DNA of 64,000 nucleotides from Burkholderia pseudomultivorans (GCF_001718415.1 NZ_CP013377.1:2232001-2296000); one strand, 5' to 3'; positions 26,165 to 35,585 are shown, counted from the stretch's first letter. Numbers and translations: made by a program. Notes: generated by a model not told the origin, from the sequence alone.

Positions 26165-27508
26165 TTGTTACAGATCTTCGCGCTCATCGGCGCGTTGTTC
26201 CTGGTGGCCCTCAACGGCTTCTTCGTCGCGGCCGAATTCGGCCTCGTCAAACTGCGCGCGACGCGCGTCAAGACACTGGCCCGCAAGCACGGACTGCGCG
26301 GCCGCATTCTCGCCATCGTGCACGGCCGGCTCGACGCGTATCTGTCCGCGTGCCAGCTCGGCATCACGCTCGCGTCGCTCGGCCTCGGCTGGGTCGGCGA
26401 ACCGGCGTTCGCGCAGTTGATCGGTCCGCTGCTCGACCTGATCGGCGTGCAGTCCGAGCGCATCGTGCACCTGATCTCGCTGGTGTTCGCGTTCTCGCTG
26501 ATCTCGTTCCTGCATATCGTCGTCGGCGAACTGGCGCCGAAATCGATGGCGATCCGCCAGTCCGAGAAGGTCGGCCTGTGGGTCGCGCTGCCGCTGTATG
26601 CGTTCTACTGGGCCATGTATCCGGCGATCTGGCTGCTCAACAGCAGCGCCAACGCGGTGCTGCGGCTCGCGGGGCTGTCGGCCGATCACGGCGGCGACGC
26701 GCACTACTCGACCGACGAGCTGAAGCTGATCCTGCGCAGCCGCCGCAGCACGGCCGGCAACACCGCGCAGCCGGCACGCGGCACCTACAGCAACGACGAA
26801 TGGAACACGCTCGCGCATTCGCTCGACTTCTCGTCGATGACGGTGTCGGACCTGATGCGGCCCGCGCATGAAATGATCGGCCTGCGGCGCGACCTGCCGC
26901 TGACCGACAACATGGGCATCGTCGCGCGGCACCGCTTCAGCCGCTATCCGCTGTTCGAGGATGCGTCGCGCGAGCAGGTCAGCGGTCTGATCCACCTGAA
27001 GGACCTGCTGCTCGCTCGCCACGCGGGCGCGGCGCTCGACGATCTGTCCGACTACGTGCGCCCGGTCCAGTACGTAAAGCCCGATACGCCCGCGCTCGAC
27101 CTGTTCCGCCGCTTCCGCAAGGGCGCGCCGCACTTCGCGCTGGTCGGCGACAAGGGCCAGAAGCCGATCGGCTTCCTGACGCTCGACAACCTGCTCGGCG
27201 CGCTCGTCGGCCAGATCCACGACGAGTTCCGCCAGGGCGACGCCGACTGGAGCCGCCTCGACGACGGCACGCTGATGGGCAAGGGCAGCCTGCCCGTCGT
27301 GTCGCTCGAGCAGGCGCTCGGCATCGACATCGACGAAGGGCGCGCGGAGTCGGTCGGCGGCCTCGTGATCCAGGCGCTGAACGACCTGCCGTCCGAAGGC
27401 CAGCGCGTGTCGTTCGACCGCTTCGACGTGGTCGTGAAGAAGATGAACGGGCCGCGCATCGTGCTCGTGCGCGTCTATCCGAAGATCGCGAAGGAGGCCG
27501 ACGAATGA
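26165..27508 (+). CDS. CNNM/CorC-HlyC family transporter (DUF21 plus CBS pair)
   Basis: 447-aa inner-membrane protein. The N-terminal DUF21/CNNM domain has hydrophobic helices and the segment NGFFVAAEFGLVKLRATR; two CBS domains follow (about 215-340; e.g. FSRYPLFEDASREQVSGLIHLKD), then a CorC_HlyC C-terminal domain (about 360-440). Family members move or sense Mg2+/Co2+. The start is TTG 26165, supported by GGAG 8-11 nt upstream and by the lack of any early ATG. It is followed after 22 nt by the ThiE-like gene, a possible operon with no clear functional link. Confidence 0.87.
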   Translation: MLQIFALIGALFLVALNGFFVAAEFGLVKLRATRVKTLARKHGLRGRILAIVHGRLDAYLSACQLGITLASLGLGWVGEPAFAQLIGPLLDLIGVQSERIVHLISLVFAFSLISFLHIVVGELAPKSMAIRQSEKVGLWVALPLYAFYWAMYPAIWLLNSSANAVLRLAGLSADHGGDAHYSTDELKLILRSRRSTAGNTAQPARGTYSNDEWNTLAHSLDFSSMTVSDLMRPAHEMIGLRRDLPLTDNMGIVARHRFSRYPLFEDASREQVSGLIHLKDLLLARHAGAALDDLSDYVRPVQYVKPDTPALDLFRRFRKGAPHFALVGDKGQKPIGFLTLDNLLGALVGQIHDEFRQGDADWSRLDDGTLMGKGSLPVVSLEQALGIDIDEGRAESVGGLVIQALNDLPSEGQRVSFDRFDVVVKKMNGPRIVLVRVYPKIAKEADE

Positions 27509-27530
27509 CGGCCTCGCATCGCCGCGCGCG

Positions 27531-28115
27531 ATGAACGCGACGCTGCCGCGCCGCTGCGTGATCACGCCGGAACCGGCGTCCGCGTCGGCGGCCGACTGCC
27601 GCGCGTTCGTCGAGCGGCTGTCGGCCGTGCTCGCGCGCGGCGAGACGCTCGTGCAACTGCGCGTGAAATCGTTCGATGCGGCGGCGTTCGCGCGGCTCGC
27701 CGCGGAGGCGCTCGCGCCCTGCCACGCGGCCGGCGCGCATCTGATGCTCAACGGCCCGATCGACGCGCAGGGCGTGATGCAGCTCGACGGCGCGGGCTGG
27801 CATCTCGACGGCGCCGCGCTGCGCGCGACCGCGCAACGCCCGCTGCCGGCCGACCGCTGGCTGTCCGCCGCGTGCCACTCCCTCGACGATCTGCAGCTGG
27901 CCGCGCGCGCCGGCGCGGATTTCGTCACGCTGTCGCCGGTCCTGCCGACGCTCAGCCACCCGGGCGCACCGACGCTCGGCTGGGCGCAATTCGGCGCATG
28001 GGCCGCGCAGGCCGCGATGCCCGTCTACGCGCTCGGCGGCATGACGCCCGCGCATCTCGACGATGCACGCCGGCACCACGCCTACGGAATCGCGGGCATA
28101 CGCAGCTTCTGGTAA
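27531..28115 (+). CDS. ThiE/TenI-like thiamine phosphate synthase domain protein
   Basis: 194-aa TIM-barrel protein of the ThiE/TenI superfamily. Recognisable segments: VQLRVKS, GAHLMLNG, GWHLDG, ACHSLDDLQLAARAGADFV, LSPVLPT and YALGGMTPAHL, corresponding to substrate- and phosphate-binding loops. In many proteobacteria this domain is fused behind a Nudix domain; here it is free-standing. It is slightly shorter than true ThiE and other thi genes are absent nearby, so it could be a TenI-like or salvage protein rather than the main synthase. Confidence 0.8.
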   Translation: MNATLPRRCVITPEPASASAADCRAFVERLSAVLARGETLVQLRVKSFDAAAFARLAAEALAPCHAAGAHLMLNGPIDAQGVMQLDGAGWHLDGAALRATAQRPLPADRWLSAACHSLDDLQLAARAGADFVTLSPVLPTLSHPGAPTLGWAQFGAWAAQAAMPVYALGGMTPAHLDDARRHHAYGIAGIRSFW

Positions 28116-28152
28116 GGGCCGGGCGCGAGCGCACCCGGCCATTCAGCACGGT

Positions 28153-29796
28153 TCAGGCAAGCGGCGTGGGACGCATGCCGCGCCACGCGCCGCCGTCGAT
28201 GCGGCGGACATCGTGCGTGAGCGCGTAATGGTTCACGTCGCCCGTCAGCCATGCGACGAGCGAGTACGGCGGCAACGCGCCGGCATCGACATGGTCGCGC
28301 GCACGGGCCGGCGTCTCGAACACGACCTGCCCGGCCGGCGCATCGAACGGCACGCTGTCCGGCGACAGGTTCAGCGCGATGCTGAGCGTTTCGTCGTCGG
28401 CGAGCCGCCATGACGCGAGCAGCGCGTCGGCATCGCCGGCACCGCTCGCCCGCAGCGCATGCGCGGACTGCGGCCGGCAGTCGGACAGCCGCGGCGAGAT
28501 CAGCTTCGCGCGCACCGCGAGCGCCGACTGCACGAAATGCGCACGGTCCGCGTCGCGCGCGGTTTCATCGAAGACCAGCGGAATCTGTGGCGTGAGCAGC
28601 GACAGCGCGAGCGCGGCAAGACCGGCCTCCTGCTCCCGCACGCCGTGCCGCCATGCGCCGTCCGACAGCACCAGCGACGTCAGCGGCAGCGCGCCTTCGG
28701 CGGCCATCCCTTCGCCCGGCGCGGCCGGCTGGAACGCCGCGCCGGCCGCAGTCAGCGCACGCGCGAGCGTGTGGATCGACTGGTGCGTCGAGATGCCTTC
28801 ATGGCCCGGCGCGTCGCCGCCCGTCAGGCGGTGCAGCGCGCGTTCGCCGCAACTGTTCCACTGCGCGTCGAAATGCGTATCGGCGAGATGCGCCGGATGT
28901 CGCTCGCTGCCGAGCACGAGATGGATCAGCCTGTCCGCCGGCACGGCCGCGCGCACGCGGTCGGCGATCTCGCGCAGCCACGACGCGTCGATCCGGTCGG
29001 CCTCGCGCAGCCGCAGCCCGTCGCAGCGGTATTCGTCGATCCAGTACAGCGCGTTGTCGCAGAAGAAATCGCAGACGTCCGGATGATCGAGCGCGAGCGG
29101 CGGCGCCTGCAGCGGATCGTCGCGCGTATGGAAGAACGGCGCCGCGTAATGACGCAGCGCGTCGGTGCCGCTGCCGAAGCGCGCGTAGTCGAGTTCCAGC
29201 AGCACCGCGAGCCCGAAGCCGTGCGCGGCGTCGATCAGCGCCTTCAGCGCGTCCGGGCCGCCTTCGGCCGCGAGCGGCGCGAACGGCAGGCTGTCGTGCG
29301 GCGACGCGAGCAGTTCCAGCGCCGTGACGCCGAGGCGCGCGAGCTGCGGCAGCCGCCGGCGCACGCCGTCGAAGCCGCCCACCGCGTGCGGCCGGATCGC
29401 ATAGAGCGCGATGTCTTCCCACGGGCGGCCATGCCAGAACGTGTTGCGCCACGTGAACGCGCGCGGGTCGACGACCTCGCTCGGGCCGTTGAGCCCTTTG
29501 GGCTGCGAGCGCGACGCGGGATCGGGAATCGAGACGGTGTCGTCCAGCCGGTAGCGGTAGCGCGCGCCCGCGCCGCATTCGGCAAAGACCTCGAACCAGT
29601 CCGCGCCTGCGGCCGTCATCGGGATCAATGTCGGGCCGTGGCCGGTGTCGAGTTCGAGCTGGACCTGCGCGCTGCCGGGCGCCCATACGCGGAAGTGCGT
29701 GCGCGGCGTCGCGCAGCGCGCGCCGCAAGGCTGTGCGCCGAACGGCAGGCAGTGGATGTAGTGCTGCGCATACGGATCGTGCGGACAATCGGACAT
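28153..29796 (-). CDS. TreZ-like (malto-oligosyltrehalose trehalohydrolase) protein, probable pseudo-enzyme
   Basis: 547-aa GH13-family protein. N-terminal CBM48-like domain (THFRVWAPGSAQVQLELD), linker SIPDPASRSQPKGLNGPSEVVDP and (beta/alpha)8 barrel closely follow TreZ. However the nucleophile position after DGLRL (Asp in TreZ) is Arg264, and the acid region LVLGSER has Gly296 where Glu is expected; only the third acidic position (VLSDGAW) may survive. The loop with NWGYDG is also missing. ATG 29796 has AGGAG upstream at better spacing than 29799. No treY/treX/glg genes are adjacent. Probably not a trehalohydrolase; might bind glycan or regulate. Confidence 0.75.
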   Translation of the reverse strand: MSDCPHDPYAQHYIHCLPFGAQPCGARCATPRTHFRVWAPGSAQVQLELDTGHGPTLIPMTAAGADWFEVFAECGAGARYRYRLDDTVSIPDPASRSQPKGLNGPSEVVDPRAFTWRNTFWHGRPWEDIALYAIRPHAVGGFDGVRRRLPQLARLGVTALELLASPHDSLPFAPLAAEGGPDALKALIDAAHGFGLAVLLELDYARFGSGTDALRHYAAPFFHTRDDPLQAPPLALDHPDVCDFFCDNALYWIDEYRCDGLRLREADRIDASWLREIADRVRAAVPADRLIHLVLGSERHPAHLADTHFDAQWNSCGERALHRLTGGDAPGHEGISTHQSIHTLARALTAAGAAFQPAAPGEGMAAEGALPLTSLVLSDGAWRHGVREQEAGLAALALSLLTPQIPLVFDETARDADRAHFVQSALAVRAKLISPRLSDCRPQSAHALRASGAGDADALLASWRLADDETLSIALNLSPDSVPFDAPAGQVVFETPARARDHVDAGALPPYSLVAWLTGDVNHYALTHDVRRIDGGAWRGMRPTPLA

Positions 29797-30184
29797 CATG
29801 CGCTCCTCGCGCGTGCCGAGCGGCCTGGCCGCGCCGTCGGCGCGGCGCAATGGAGCCCGGCACGCGGCGGCCGGGCGGGGGGAGAGAAACGAGTATGCAC
29901 CGCTTTGGCGAGCGTGACGCATCGCCGTGGAGATTTTTAAATGAGGATCGACCCCGCGAAACCCGGCCGACGCGGCGGATGCGAATCATCGCGTGGTCCG
30001 GTGCGCGCGCACGCCGCACGGGGCCCTTTCGTCACGCACGCTGCGACACATAAACCGCGCATGCGACGAACCGGGTAGTTCGCATACCGGAATGACGGCT
30101 CGCCTTGTTGCCCGCGCCGCGCCCGCTTACGCTGCGCGGAATGCGTGCGGACACCCCGTCCGCGCGCCACTCGAGGAACCATCG
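29797..30184. other. Divergent intergenic region
   Basis: No gene. Upstream of both the TreZ-like and methyltransferase genes. It holds an imperfect dyad at 30061-30085 (ATGCG...CGCAT with GAAC/GTTC inside, one bulge), a possible operator. Clear promoter boxes are not evident. Confidence 0.5.
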
Positions 30185-30892
30185 ATGTCGCTCCCCGCCA
30201 GCGCCGCCAAATTCGATCCCGCACGTGCGCAGGAATACGCCGAACAGTCGCGCATCGCGCTCGCCGGCTACGACGCCTGCCATGAACTCGCCGCGTGCAT
30301 GCTTGCGGCCGCGATCGGCGCCCCCGACGCACGGATACTCGTCGCCGGCGCCGGCGGCACCGGCCAGGAAATCTGCGTGCCGGCCGCGCTCGAGCCGGGC
30401 TGGCGGTTCACGGCCGTCGACCCGTCCGCGCCGATGCTCGCGCTGGCGCGCGCGAACGTCGAAGCCGCCGGTTTCGGCGCGCGCACGACGTTCGTCGAAG
30501 CGGGCGTCGACGCCTTGCCCGACACGCCCGCGTTCGACGGCGCGACGCTGGTCGGCGTGCTGCATCACGTGCCCGGCGATGCGGCGAAGGCCGCGCTGCT
30601 GCACGCGATCGCGCAGCGCGTGAAGCCCGGCGCACCGCTCGTGATCGCAGGCAACTACCGCCGCTACGCGGATCACCCGCGCCTGCTCGACGCATGGCAG
30701 CAGCGCTGGCGCATGAAGGGCGCGACGCCCGACGCCGTGCGCGCGCAGCTCGCGAAGATCCTGCAGGGCGCCGATCCGCCCGCATCGGAAGAAGTCGTGT
30801 TCGGCCTGCTGCGCGACGCGGGCTTCGATGCGCCGCTGCGCTTTTTCGCGAGCCTGTTCTGGGGCGCGTGGATCGCCGTGCGGCGCGCGTGA
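30185..30892 (+). CDS. Class I SAM-dependent methyltransferase
   Basis: 235-aa cytosolic protein. Rossmann SAM-binding motif I reads ILVAGAGGTGQEICVPAA, the acidic motif II TAVDPSAPML, and the motif IV region TLVGVLHHVPGD. The layout matches type 11/12-like small-molecule or ubiquinone-type methyltransferases. GAGGA lies upstream of ATG 30185. Substrate unknown; neighbours do not help. Confidence 0.85.
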   Translation: MSLPASAAKFDPARAQEYAEQSRIALAGYDACHELAACMLAAAIGAPDARILVAGAGGTGQEICVPAALEPGWRFTAVDPSAPMLALARANVEAAGFGARTTFVEAGVDALPDTPAFDGATLVGVLHHVPGDAAKAALLHAIAQRVKPGAPLVIAGNYRRYADHPRLLDAWQQRWRMKGATPDAVRAQLAKILQGADPPASEEVVFGLLRDAGFDAPLRFFASLFWGAWIAVRRA

Positions 30893-31029
30893 CGGTGCGA
30901 ACGGTCGCGGGCGGGGCGACGACGCCGGAGTCGAATGCGACGAACGACGCGCCCGCCCCGCCCTCGCGCGCTGCCGCACGTCGCGCGCGCTCGGTATGAT
31001 GTCGTTCCCGCCCCTCTTCCGGGATCGAC

Positions 31030-31698
31030 ATGCTCACCGTCCATCACCTGAACAACTCGCGCTCGCAGCGCGTACTCTGGCTGCTCGAGGAACTGGAAGT
31101 GCCGTACGAGATCGTCCGCTACGAGCGCGATCCGAAGACGATGCTCGCGCCGCCCGCGCTGCGTGCGATCCACCCGCTCGGCAAGTCGCCGGTCGTCACC
31201 GACGACGGCCGCACCTACGCCGAATCGGGCGCGATCGTCGAGTATCTGGTCGAGCGCTACGGCAACGGGCGCCTCGCGCCGCCGCCCGGCACGCCCGAGC
31301 GGCACGACTACCGGTACTGGCTCCATTACGCGGAAGGCTCGGCGATGCCGCCGCTGCTGCTCAAGCTCGTCGCGCTGCGGATCGCGCACGCGCCGATGCC
31401 GTTCTTCGCGCGGCCGATCGCGCGCAAGATCGCCGCGACGCTGCAGGCGGGCTTCGTCGATCCGCAGATCGCGCTGCATCTCGGCTACATCGACAACACG
31501 CTGCAGCGCTCGGGCTGGTTCGTCGGCGACGACTTCAGCGCGGCCGACATCCAGATGAGCTTTCCGCTCGAAGCCGGCACCGCGCGCGGCGACGCCGGCC
31601 GGCATCCCGCGATCGCGCGCTTTCTCGACACGATCCATGCGCGCCCGGCCTACCGGCGCGCACTCGAACGCGGCGGCCCGTATGAACTGCTCAAGTGA
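31030..31698 (+). CDS. Glutathione S-transferase family protein
   Basis: 222-aa two-domain GST. The N-terminal thioredoxin fold begins MLTVHHLNNSRSQRVLWLLEEL with candidate catalytic Ser at residue 10 or 12; the cis-Pro and GSH-binding segment is GKSPVVTDDG and ESGAIVEYLVERY. The C-terminal helical domain has DDFSAADIQMSF. A TATGAT -10-like box lies at 30995-31000. Probable detoxification enzyme; substrate unknown. Confidence 0.9.
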   Translation: MLTVHHLNNSRSQRVLWLLEELEVPYEIVRYERDPKTMLAPPALRAIHPLGKSPVVTDDGRTYAESGAIVEYLVERYGNGRLAPPPGTPERHDYRYWLHYAEGSAMPPLLLKLVALRIAHAPMPFFARPIARKIAATLQAGFVDPQIALHLGYIDNTLQRSGWFVGDDFSAADIQMSFPLEAGTARGDAGRHPAIARFLDTIHARPAYRRALERGGPYELLK

Positions 31699-31752
31699 TG
31701 CGCGGCGCGCGAACGCGGGCGGGCCGCCGCGCTCGCCCCGTCCGAAGGCGCG

Positions 31753-32409
31753 TCAGCTCAGCAAGCCGGCCGCGACGTTGATCGACAGCCCGAGCACGGC
31801 CATGTTGAAGTAGAACGACAGGATCGACTGCGCGAGCACCGCGCGGCGCGCGGAGCGGTTCGCGAGCGACACGTCGGCCGTCTGCGACGCCACCGCGAGC
31901 GTGAACGCGAAATACAGGAAGTCCCAGTAGTCGGGCTCGAGATTCCGGTCGGGAAACCGCAGCGCGCGGTCGTTGCTCGGCGAGCCGTAGTAGAGCCGCG
32001 CATAGTGCAGCGTGAAGATCGTCGGGATCAGGAACCACGCGCCGAACAGCGTCGCGGCCGTCACCGCGTAGTGGGCCAGTTCGACGCGCAGGCCGACGCC
32101 CTTCGCCGTCGCCAGCTCGATCGCGATCGCGGCCACGCTCGCGACCGTCGCGAGGCAGATGACCGTCAGCACGGTGGTCGCGTTCTCGTCCTCGCGGATC
32201 GCGATCTCGCGCACCTGGTGATGATGCGCGGTGACCATGCGCACCCACATCAGGATCAGATACAGCCAGATCGCGCAATCCCAGCCGATCAGCGCGCGGG
32301 CGGACAAGTGCAGCGGGAGCGGCAGCAGCAGCGCGCACAGCACGCCCGCGGCGAACGCCGCGACCATGCGCGGCCGGTTGCGCAATACCTGCGGATAGAG
32401 CGTCATCAT
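31753..32409 (-). CDS. DUF1345 membrane protein
   Basis: 218-aa protein with about five hydrophobic helices. The segments [36 protein letters not shown] and [22 protein letters not shown] are characteristic of DUF1345. Two tandem ATGs (32409, 32406); neither has a strong ribosome site. Function unknown; divergent from the phosphatase gene. Confidence 0.85.
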   Translation of the reverse strand: MMTLYPQVLRNRPRMVAAFAAGVLCALLLPLPLHLSARALIGWDCAIWLYLILMWVRMVTAHHHQVREIAIREDENATTVLTVICLATVASVAAIAIELATAKGVGLRVELAHYAVTAATLFGAWFLIPTIFTLHYARLYYGSPSNDRALRFPDRNLEPDYWDFLYFAFTLAVASQTADVSLANRSARRAVLAQSILSFYFNMAVLGLSINVAAGLLS

Positions 32410-32544
32410 ACGAATCCGAAAGCGGATGGAAAGGATCGGGCCGGCGCGCGGCATCGCGTGCCGCGCCGGCCCGCCGGGTTGTCGCCCCGATTATCGCCAT
32501 TCCGGCGTGACGTGGCGATGGAGATCAGCGCCTAAGATAAGGGG

Positions 32545-33276
32545 ATGACTGCCTCCGCCCTTCTCTGCCACCATCCCGCGAACCCGGCCGGCCGCGACTT
32601 CGTCGTCGGCGACCTGCACGGCTGCGTGGACGTGCTGCGCGCGCTGCTGCACGACGTCCGGTTCGACGCGGCGCGCGACCGTCTGTTCTCGGTCGGCGAC
32701 CTCGTCGACCGCGGCCCCGACTCCGAAACCGCACTCGAACTCCTCGACCGCCCGTGGTGCCACGTCGTGCGCGGCAATCACGAGGAGGTGCTGAGCCTCG
32801 TGTCGCGCGGCAAGCTGCCGGCCGACGCGTGGCGCGGCATCGGCGGCGACTGGGGCGCCGACCTGCCGCCCGAACGGCTGCATGCGCATGCGGCGCGCGT
32901 CGATGCGCTGCCGCTCGTGCGTGTGGTCGGCGACGGCGCCGCACGCTTCAACGTGCTGCACGCGGAATTCTTCGGCTCGGACGCCGATCTCGACAGCGGC
33001 AGCTATTCGCACGACGTGCGCGAGCGGCTGATCTGGGGCCGCGATCTCGTGCAGGGCCTCGCCGATCCCGGCTGGCAGGCCGGGCTGTCGCTGACCTGCA
33101 CCGGCCACACGCCGGTGCGCGAGCCGCAGCGCATCGGCGCGCAGTGGTTCATCGACACCGGCGCGTTCGCGCCTTCGGGCCGGCTCACGGTTGTCGAGCC
33201 GCGCACCGGACGCACGTGGTCGATGACGCAGACCGAAGCGCGCGAACGCCGCGCGGGGGATTGGCCGCTGCCTTAG
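32545..33276 (+). CDS. PPP-family metallophosphoesterase (PrpA/PrpB-like)
   Basis: 243-aa phosphatase of the serine/threonine PPP family. All three metal-binding blocks are intact: GDLHGC, GDLVDRGPDS and RGNHE, plus the C-terminal CTGHTPV histidine block. Bacterial relatives (PrpA, lambda phosphatase) dephosphorylate proteins and act in stress signalling. Stand-alone, divergent from DUF1345. Confidence 0.92.
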   Translation: MTASALLCHHPANPAGRDFVVGDLHGCVDVLRALLHDVRFDAARDRLFSVGDLVDRGPDSETALELLDRPWCHVVRGNHEEVLSLVSRGKLPADAWRGIGGDWGADLPPERLHAHAARVDALPLVRVVGDGAARFNVLHAEFFGSDADLDSGSYSHDVRERLIWGRDLVQGLADPGWQAGLSLTCTGHTPVREPQRIGAQWFIDTGAFAPSGRLTVVEPRTGRTWSMTQTEARERRAGDWPLP

Positions 33277-33449
33277 CGGCCCTGGCGGACATGGCGGCCG
33301 TTGCGGCGTCGCGCGGCGGAATCGGATCGGGCACGCCCCGCCGCGTGTCGAACGCGATGCGGGCGACACGCCAGGTTTCGAGGATCAGGGAACGCGCCAC
33401 GCCGGCAACGCACCACCCGCCCCGGCGCCCGGCGCAGAGACTTGCGGCG

Positions 33450-34151
33450 TCAACCGACCTGATTCAGTTCGAACACCGCATCGATCGCCGAGCCGTTCCA
33501 GTTGTATTCGAGATAGGCCGCGTGATGACAGTCGCGCAGCAGCGTCGTGCGAAACGCCGCCAGGCATTCGCCACCCGCATCGCGCACCGACGGATAGACG
33601 ATTCCCGCGCCGCCCGCGTTGCGCACCGTGCGGGCGAACGCCTGCCCCGCGCCGTAATCGAGCGGATCGAGCAGCCGCGGATCGCGCTGCGGCCAGTTGC
33701 GCACGTCGGCCACGTCGCCGTGTGCGATCACGGTGTAGAGCCGCATCTGCTGGCGCATCGGCGGCTCCTTCGTCGCGGCCATGAACAGCCCGCTGTGATA
33801 GCGCGTCTCGGCGATCGCCGTGTCGCGCGAGCGCGCACAGTAGAACACGCCGTAGCTGCCGTCGGAAAACCGGCTGCCCTGCGGATTCAGGTGCGTGAAC
33901 GCGGCCATGATCGGCCCCCAGCCGAGCCCGTAGCGTCGCTCGGCCGCCGGCACGAGGTCGAGCGTGCCGACTTCGTTGCGGATGCGGTCGTTGGTCATCG
34001 ATTCGAGCGCGTACAGCGCGTCGAAATCCTCCGCCGAGGCCACGCGGTCGAACAGGTTGATCGCCGGAAAACGGGTGGGAATGACACGATAGGCAGGCGC
34101 CCAGTCGAGCGTGGTCGTGGGCCAGTGTTTCGTTTCGGTCGGACTCGTCAC
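33450..34151 (-). CDS. RES-domain toxin (NAD+-degrading) of a type II toxin-antitoxin pair
   Basis: 233-aa RES family protein. Family members break down or phosphorolyse NAD+. The conserved active-site residues appear in AYRVIPTRF (Arg), GSYGVFYCARSRDTAIAETRYH (Tyr and Glu) and the C-terminal region. Start is GTG 34151, overlapping the antitoxin stop by 4 nt (GTGA), typical of toxin second in an antitoxin-toxin operon. Length is normal for RES proteins with an N-terminal extension. Confidence 0.87.
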   Translation of the reverse strand: MTSPTETKHWPTTTLDWAPAYRVIPTRFPAINLFDRVASAEDFDALYALESMTNDRIRNEVGTLDLVPAAERRYGLGWGPIMAAFTHLNPQGSRFSDGSYGVFYCARSRDTAIAETRYHSGLFMAATKEPPMRQQMRLYTVIAHGDVADVRNWPQRDPRLLDPLDYGAGQAFARTVRNAGGAGIVYPSVRDAGGECLAAFRTTLLRDCHHAAYLEYNWNGSAIDAVFELNQVG

Positions 34152-34567
34152 GCCCAGCCACCTCGCATGGCGTCGAGGTATTGCCGGACGGCGACCAGGT
34201 CGCCGACGTTGCCGGCCAGCATCCGGTCGAGCGCGCGCTTGCCGCCGAACGGCGCCGCGTCGTTCGGCCGCTTGACCCACGCGTCGGCCGCGGCGGGCTG
34301 CGGCAGCAGGATCTGCAGCGACTTGTAGATGCCGAGCAGCAGCGACAGCCGCTCCAGCGTATCGCGCGGCAGGCGCGCCGATTCGGGCGCGGCCTTCCAC
34401 TTGAAGAACGTCGAGCGGCCGGGCGAGCCGAGCAGCACGATCTGTTCGTCGATGGTCAGCGCCCAGTCGCGCGCAATGTTGAAAAACGCGCGCAGGCCGG
34501 CTGCCGACATCTGCGCGACCGAGGCCTGCGGCGGGGCGGAATGCGGATCGTAAGCGGGCTGCGACAT
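34148..34567 (-). CDS. Xre/MbcA/ParS-type antitoxin with toxin-binding (DUF2384) domain
   Basis: 139-aa antitoxin. N-terminal helical Xre-like part (about 20-70; DEQIVLLGSPGRSTFFKW) and C-terminal MbcA/ParS/Xre toxin-binding domain (about 80-139; RLSLLLGIYKSLQILLP, AWVKRPNDAAPFGGKRALDRML), the classic RES partner. ATG 34567 is preferred over in-frame upstream starts. Its product should bind both the RES toxin and the operator upstream. Confidence 0.9.
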   Translation of the reverse strand: MSQPAYDPHSAPPQASVAQMSAAGLRAFFNIARDWALTIDEQIVLLGSPGRSTFFKWKAAPESARLPRDTLERLSLLLGIYKSLQILLPQPAAADAWVKRPNDAAPFGGKRALDRMLAGNVGDLVAVRQYLDAMRGGWA

Positions 34568-34571
34568 GACG

Positions 34572-34606
34572 GTTAGTCTCAGAATGAATCTACTAACAAG
34601 ACTAGT
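34572..34606 (-). promoter_or_regulatory. Nested inverted repeats upstream of the antitoxin
   Basis: GTTAGT (34572-34577) pairs with ACTAAC (34592-34597), and TAGTCT (34574-34579) with AGACTA (34599-34604), within an AT-rich stretch just before the antitoxin start. Probable autoregulatory operator. Confidence 0.6.
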
Positions 34607-34802
34607 CCATTTTCGTATTTTTGCAAGGGTCGACACCCTCCTACCGCCCATTGCATCCGACAAATCGATATTTTTTGTCCATTCTGGACTGTTATTTTAT
34701 TTTCTGCGTTAATGGCCGTGCGGACAGCGCGCCGGAATGCGATGCGTGTCCGCGGAAAACCGTGTCGCCCAGAACCGGAAGGACCACGCCAAGGAACGCA
34801 CC

Positions 34803-35585
34803 ATGAAGAGACTGATTGCCGCCGTTTCGATCGCCCTGCTCGCGGTATCCGCAGGCCCAGCCGTCGCGAAGGACTGGACCACGATCCGCTTCGGCACCGA
34901 TGCCAGCTACGCGCCGTTCGAATCGAAAGCGCCCGACGGCAAGCTGGTCGGTTTCGACATCGACCTCGGCAACGAGATCTGCGCGCGCCTGCAGGCAAAG
35001 TGCGTGTGGCTCGAGAACGATTTCGACGGGATGATTCCGGCGCTGAAGGCGAAGAAGTTCGACGCGGTGTTGTCGTCGATGTCGATCACGCCGCAGCGCG
35101 CGGAGCAGATCGGCTTCACGACCAGGATCTACAACCAGCCGACGCGGCTCGTCGTGAAGAAAGGCTCGCCCTTGCTGCCGACGCCCGAATCGCTGAAGGG
35201 CAAGTCGATCGGCGTCGAACAGGGCACGACGCAGGAAGCGTATGCGAAGGCCTACTGGGCGAAGCAAGGCGCGAACGTCGTGTCGTATCAGAACCAGGAC
35301 GGCGTCTATGCGGACCTGACCTCGGGCCGTCTCGACGCCGCGCTGCAGGACGAGGTACAGGCCGCGATCGGCTTCCTGAAGTCGCCGCGCGGCGCGGGCT
35401 ACCAGTTCGTCGGGCCCGAGCTCGTCGATGAAAAGGTTCTCGGCATCGGCGCGGGCATCGGCCTGCGCAAGGAAGACACCGACCTGAAGGCGAAGATCGA
35501 CCGCGCGATCCACGACATGGTCAAGGACGGCACCTACAAGCGGCTCGCGTCGAAGTACTTCGACTTCGACATCTACGGCGGCTGA
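34803..35585 (+). CDS. Lysine/arginine/ornithine-type amino-acid-binding protein of an ABC transporter
   Basis: 260-aa periplasmic protein: Sec signal MKRLIAAVSIALLAVSAGPA, then mature KDWTTIRFGTDASYAPFESK and GFDIDLGNEIC, the typical ArgT/HisJ fold. Binding segments FDGMIPALKAKKFDAVLSSMSIT are intact. AAGGA precedes ATG 34803. No permease or ATPase gene is adjacent, so it either uses a remote transporter or acts as a free receptor. Confidence 0.9.
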   Translation: MKRLIAAVSIALLAVSAGPAVAKDWTTIRFGTDASYAPFESKAPDGKLVGFDIDLGNEICARLQAKCVWLENDFDGMIPALKAKKFDAVLSSMSITPQRAEQIGFTTRIYNQPTRLVVKKGSPLLPTPESLKGKSIGVEQGTTQEAYAKAYWAKQGANVVSYQNQDGVYADLTSGRLDAALQDEVQAAIGFLKSPRGAGYQFVGPELVDEKVLGIGAGIGLRKEDTDLKAKIDRAIHDMVKDGTYKRLASKYFDFDIYGG

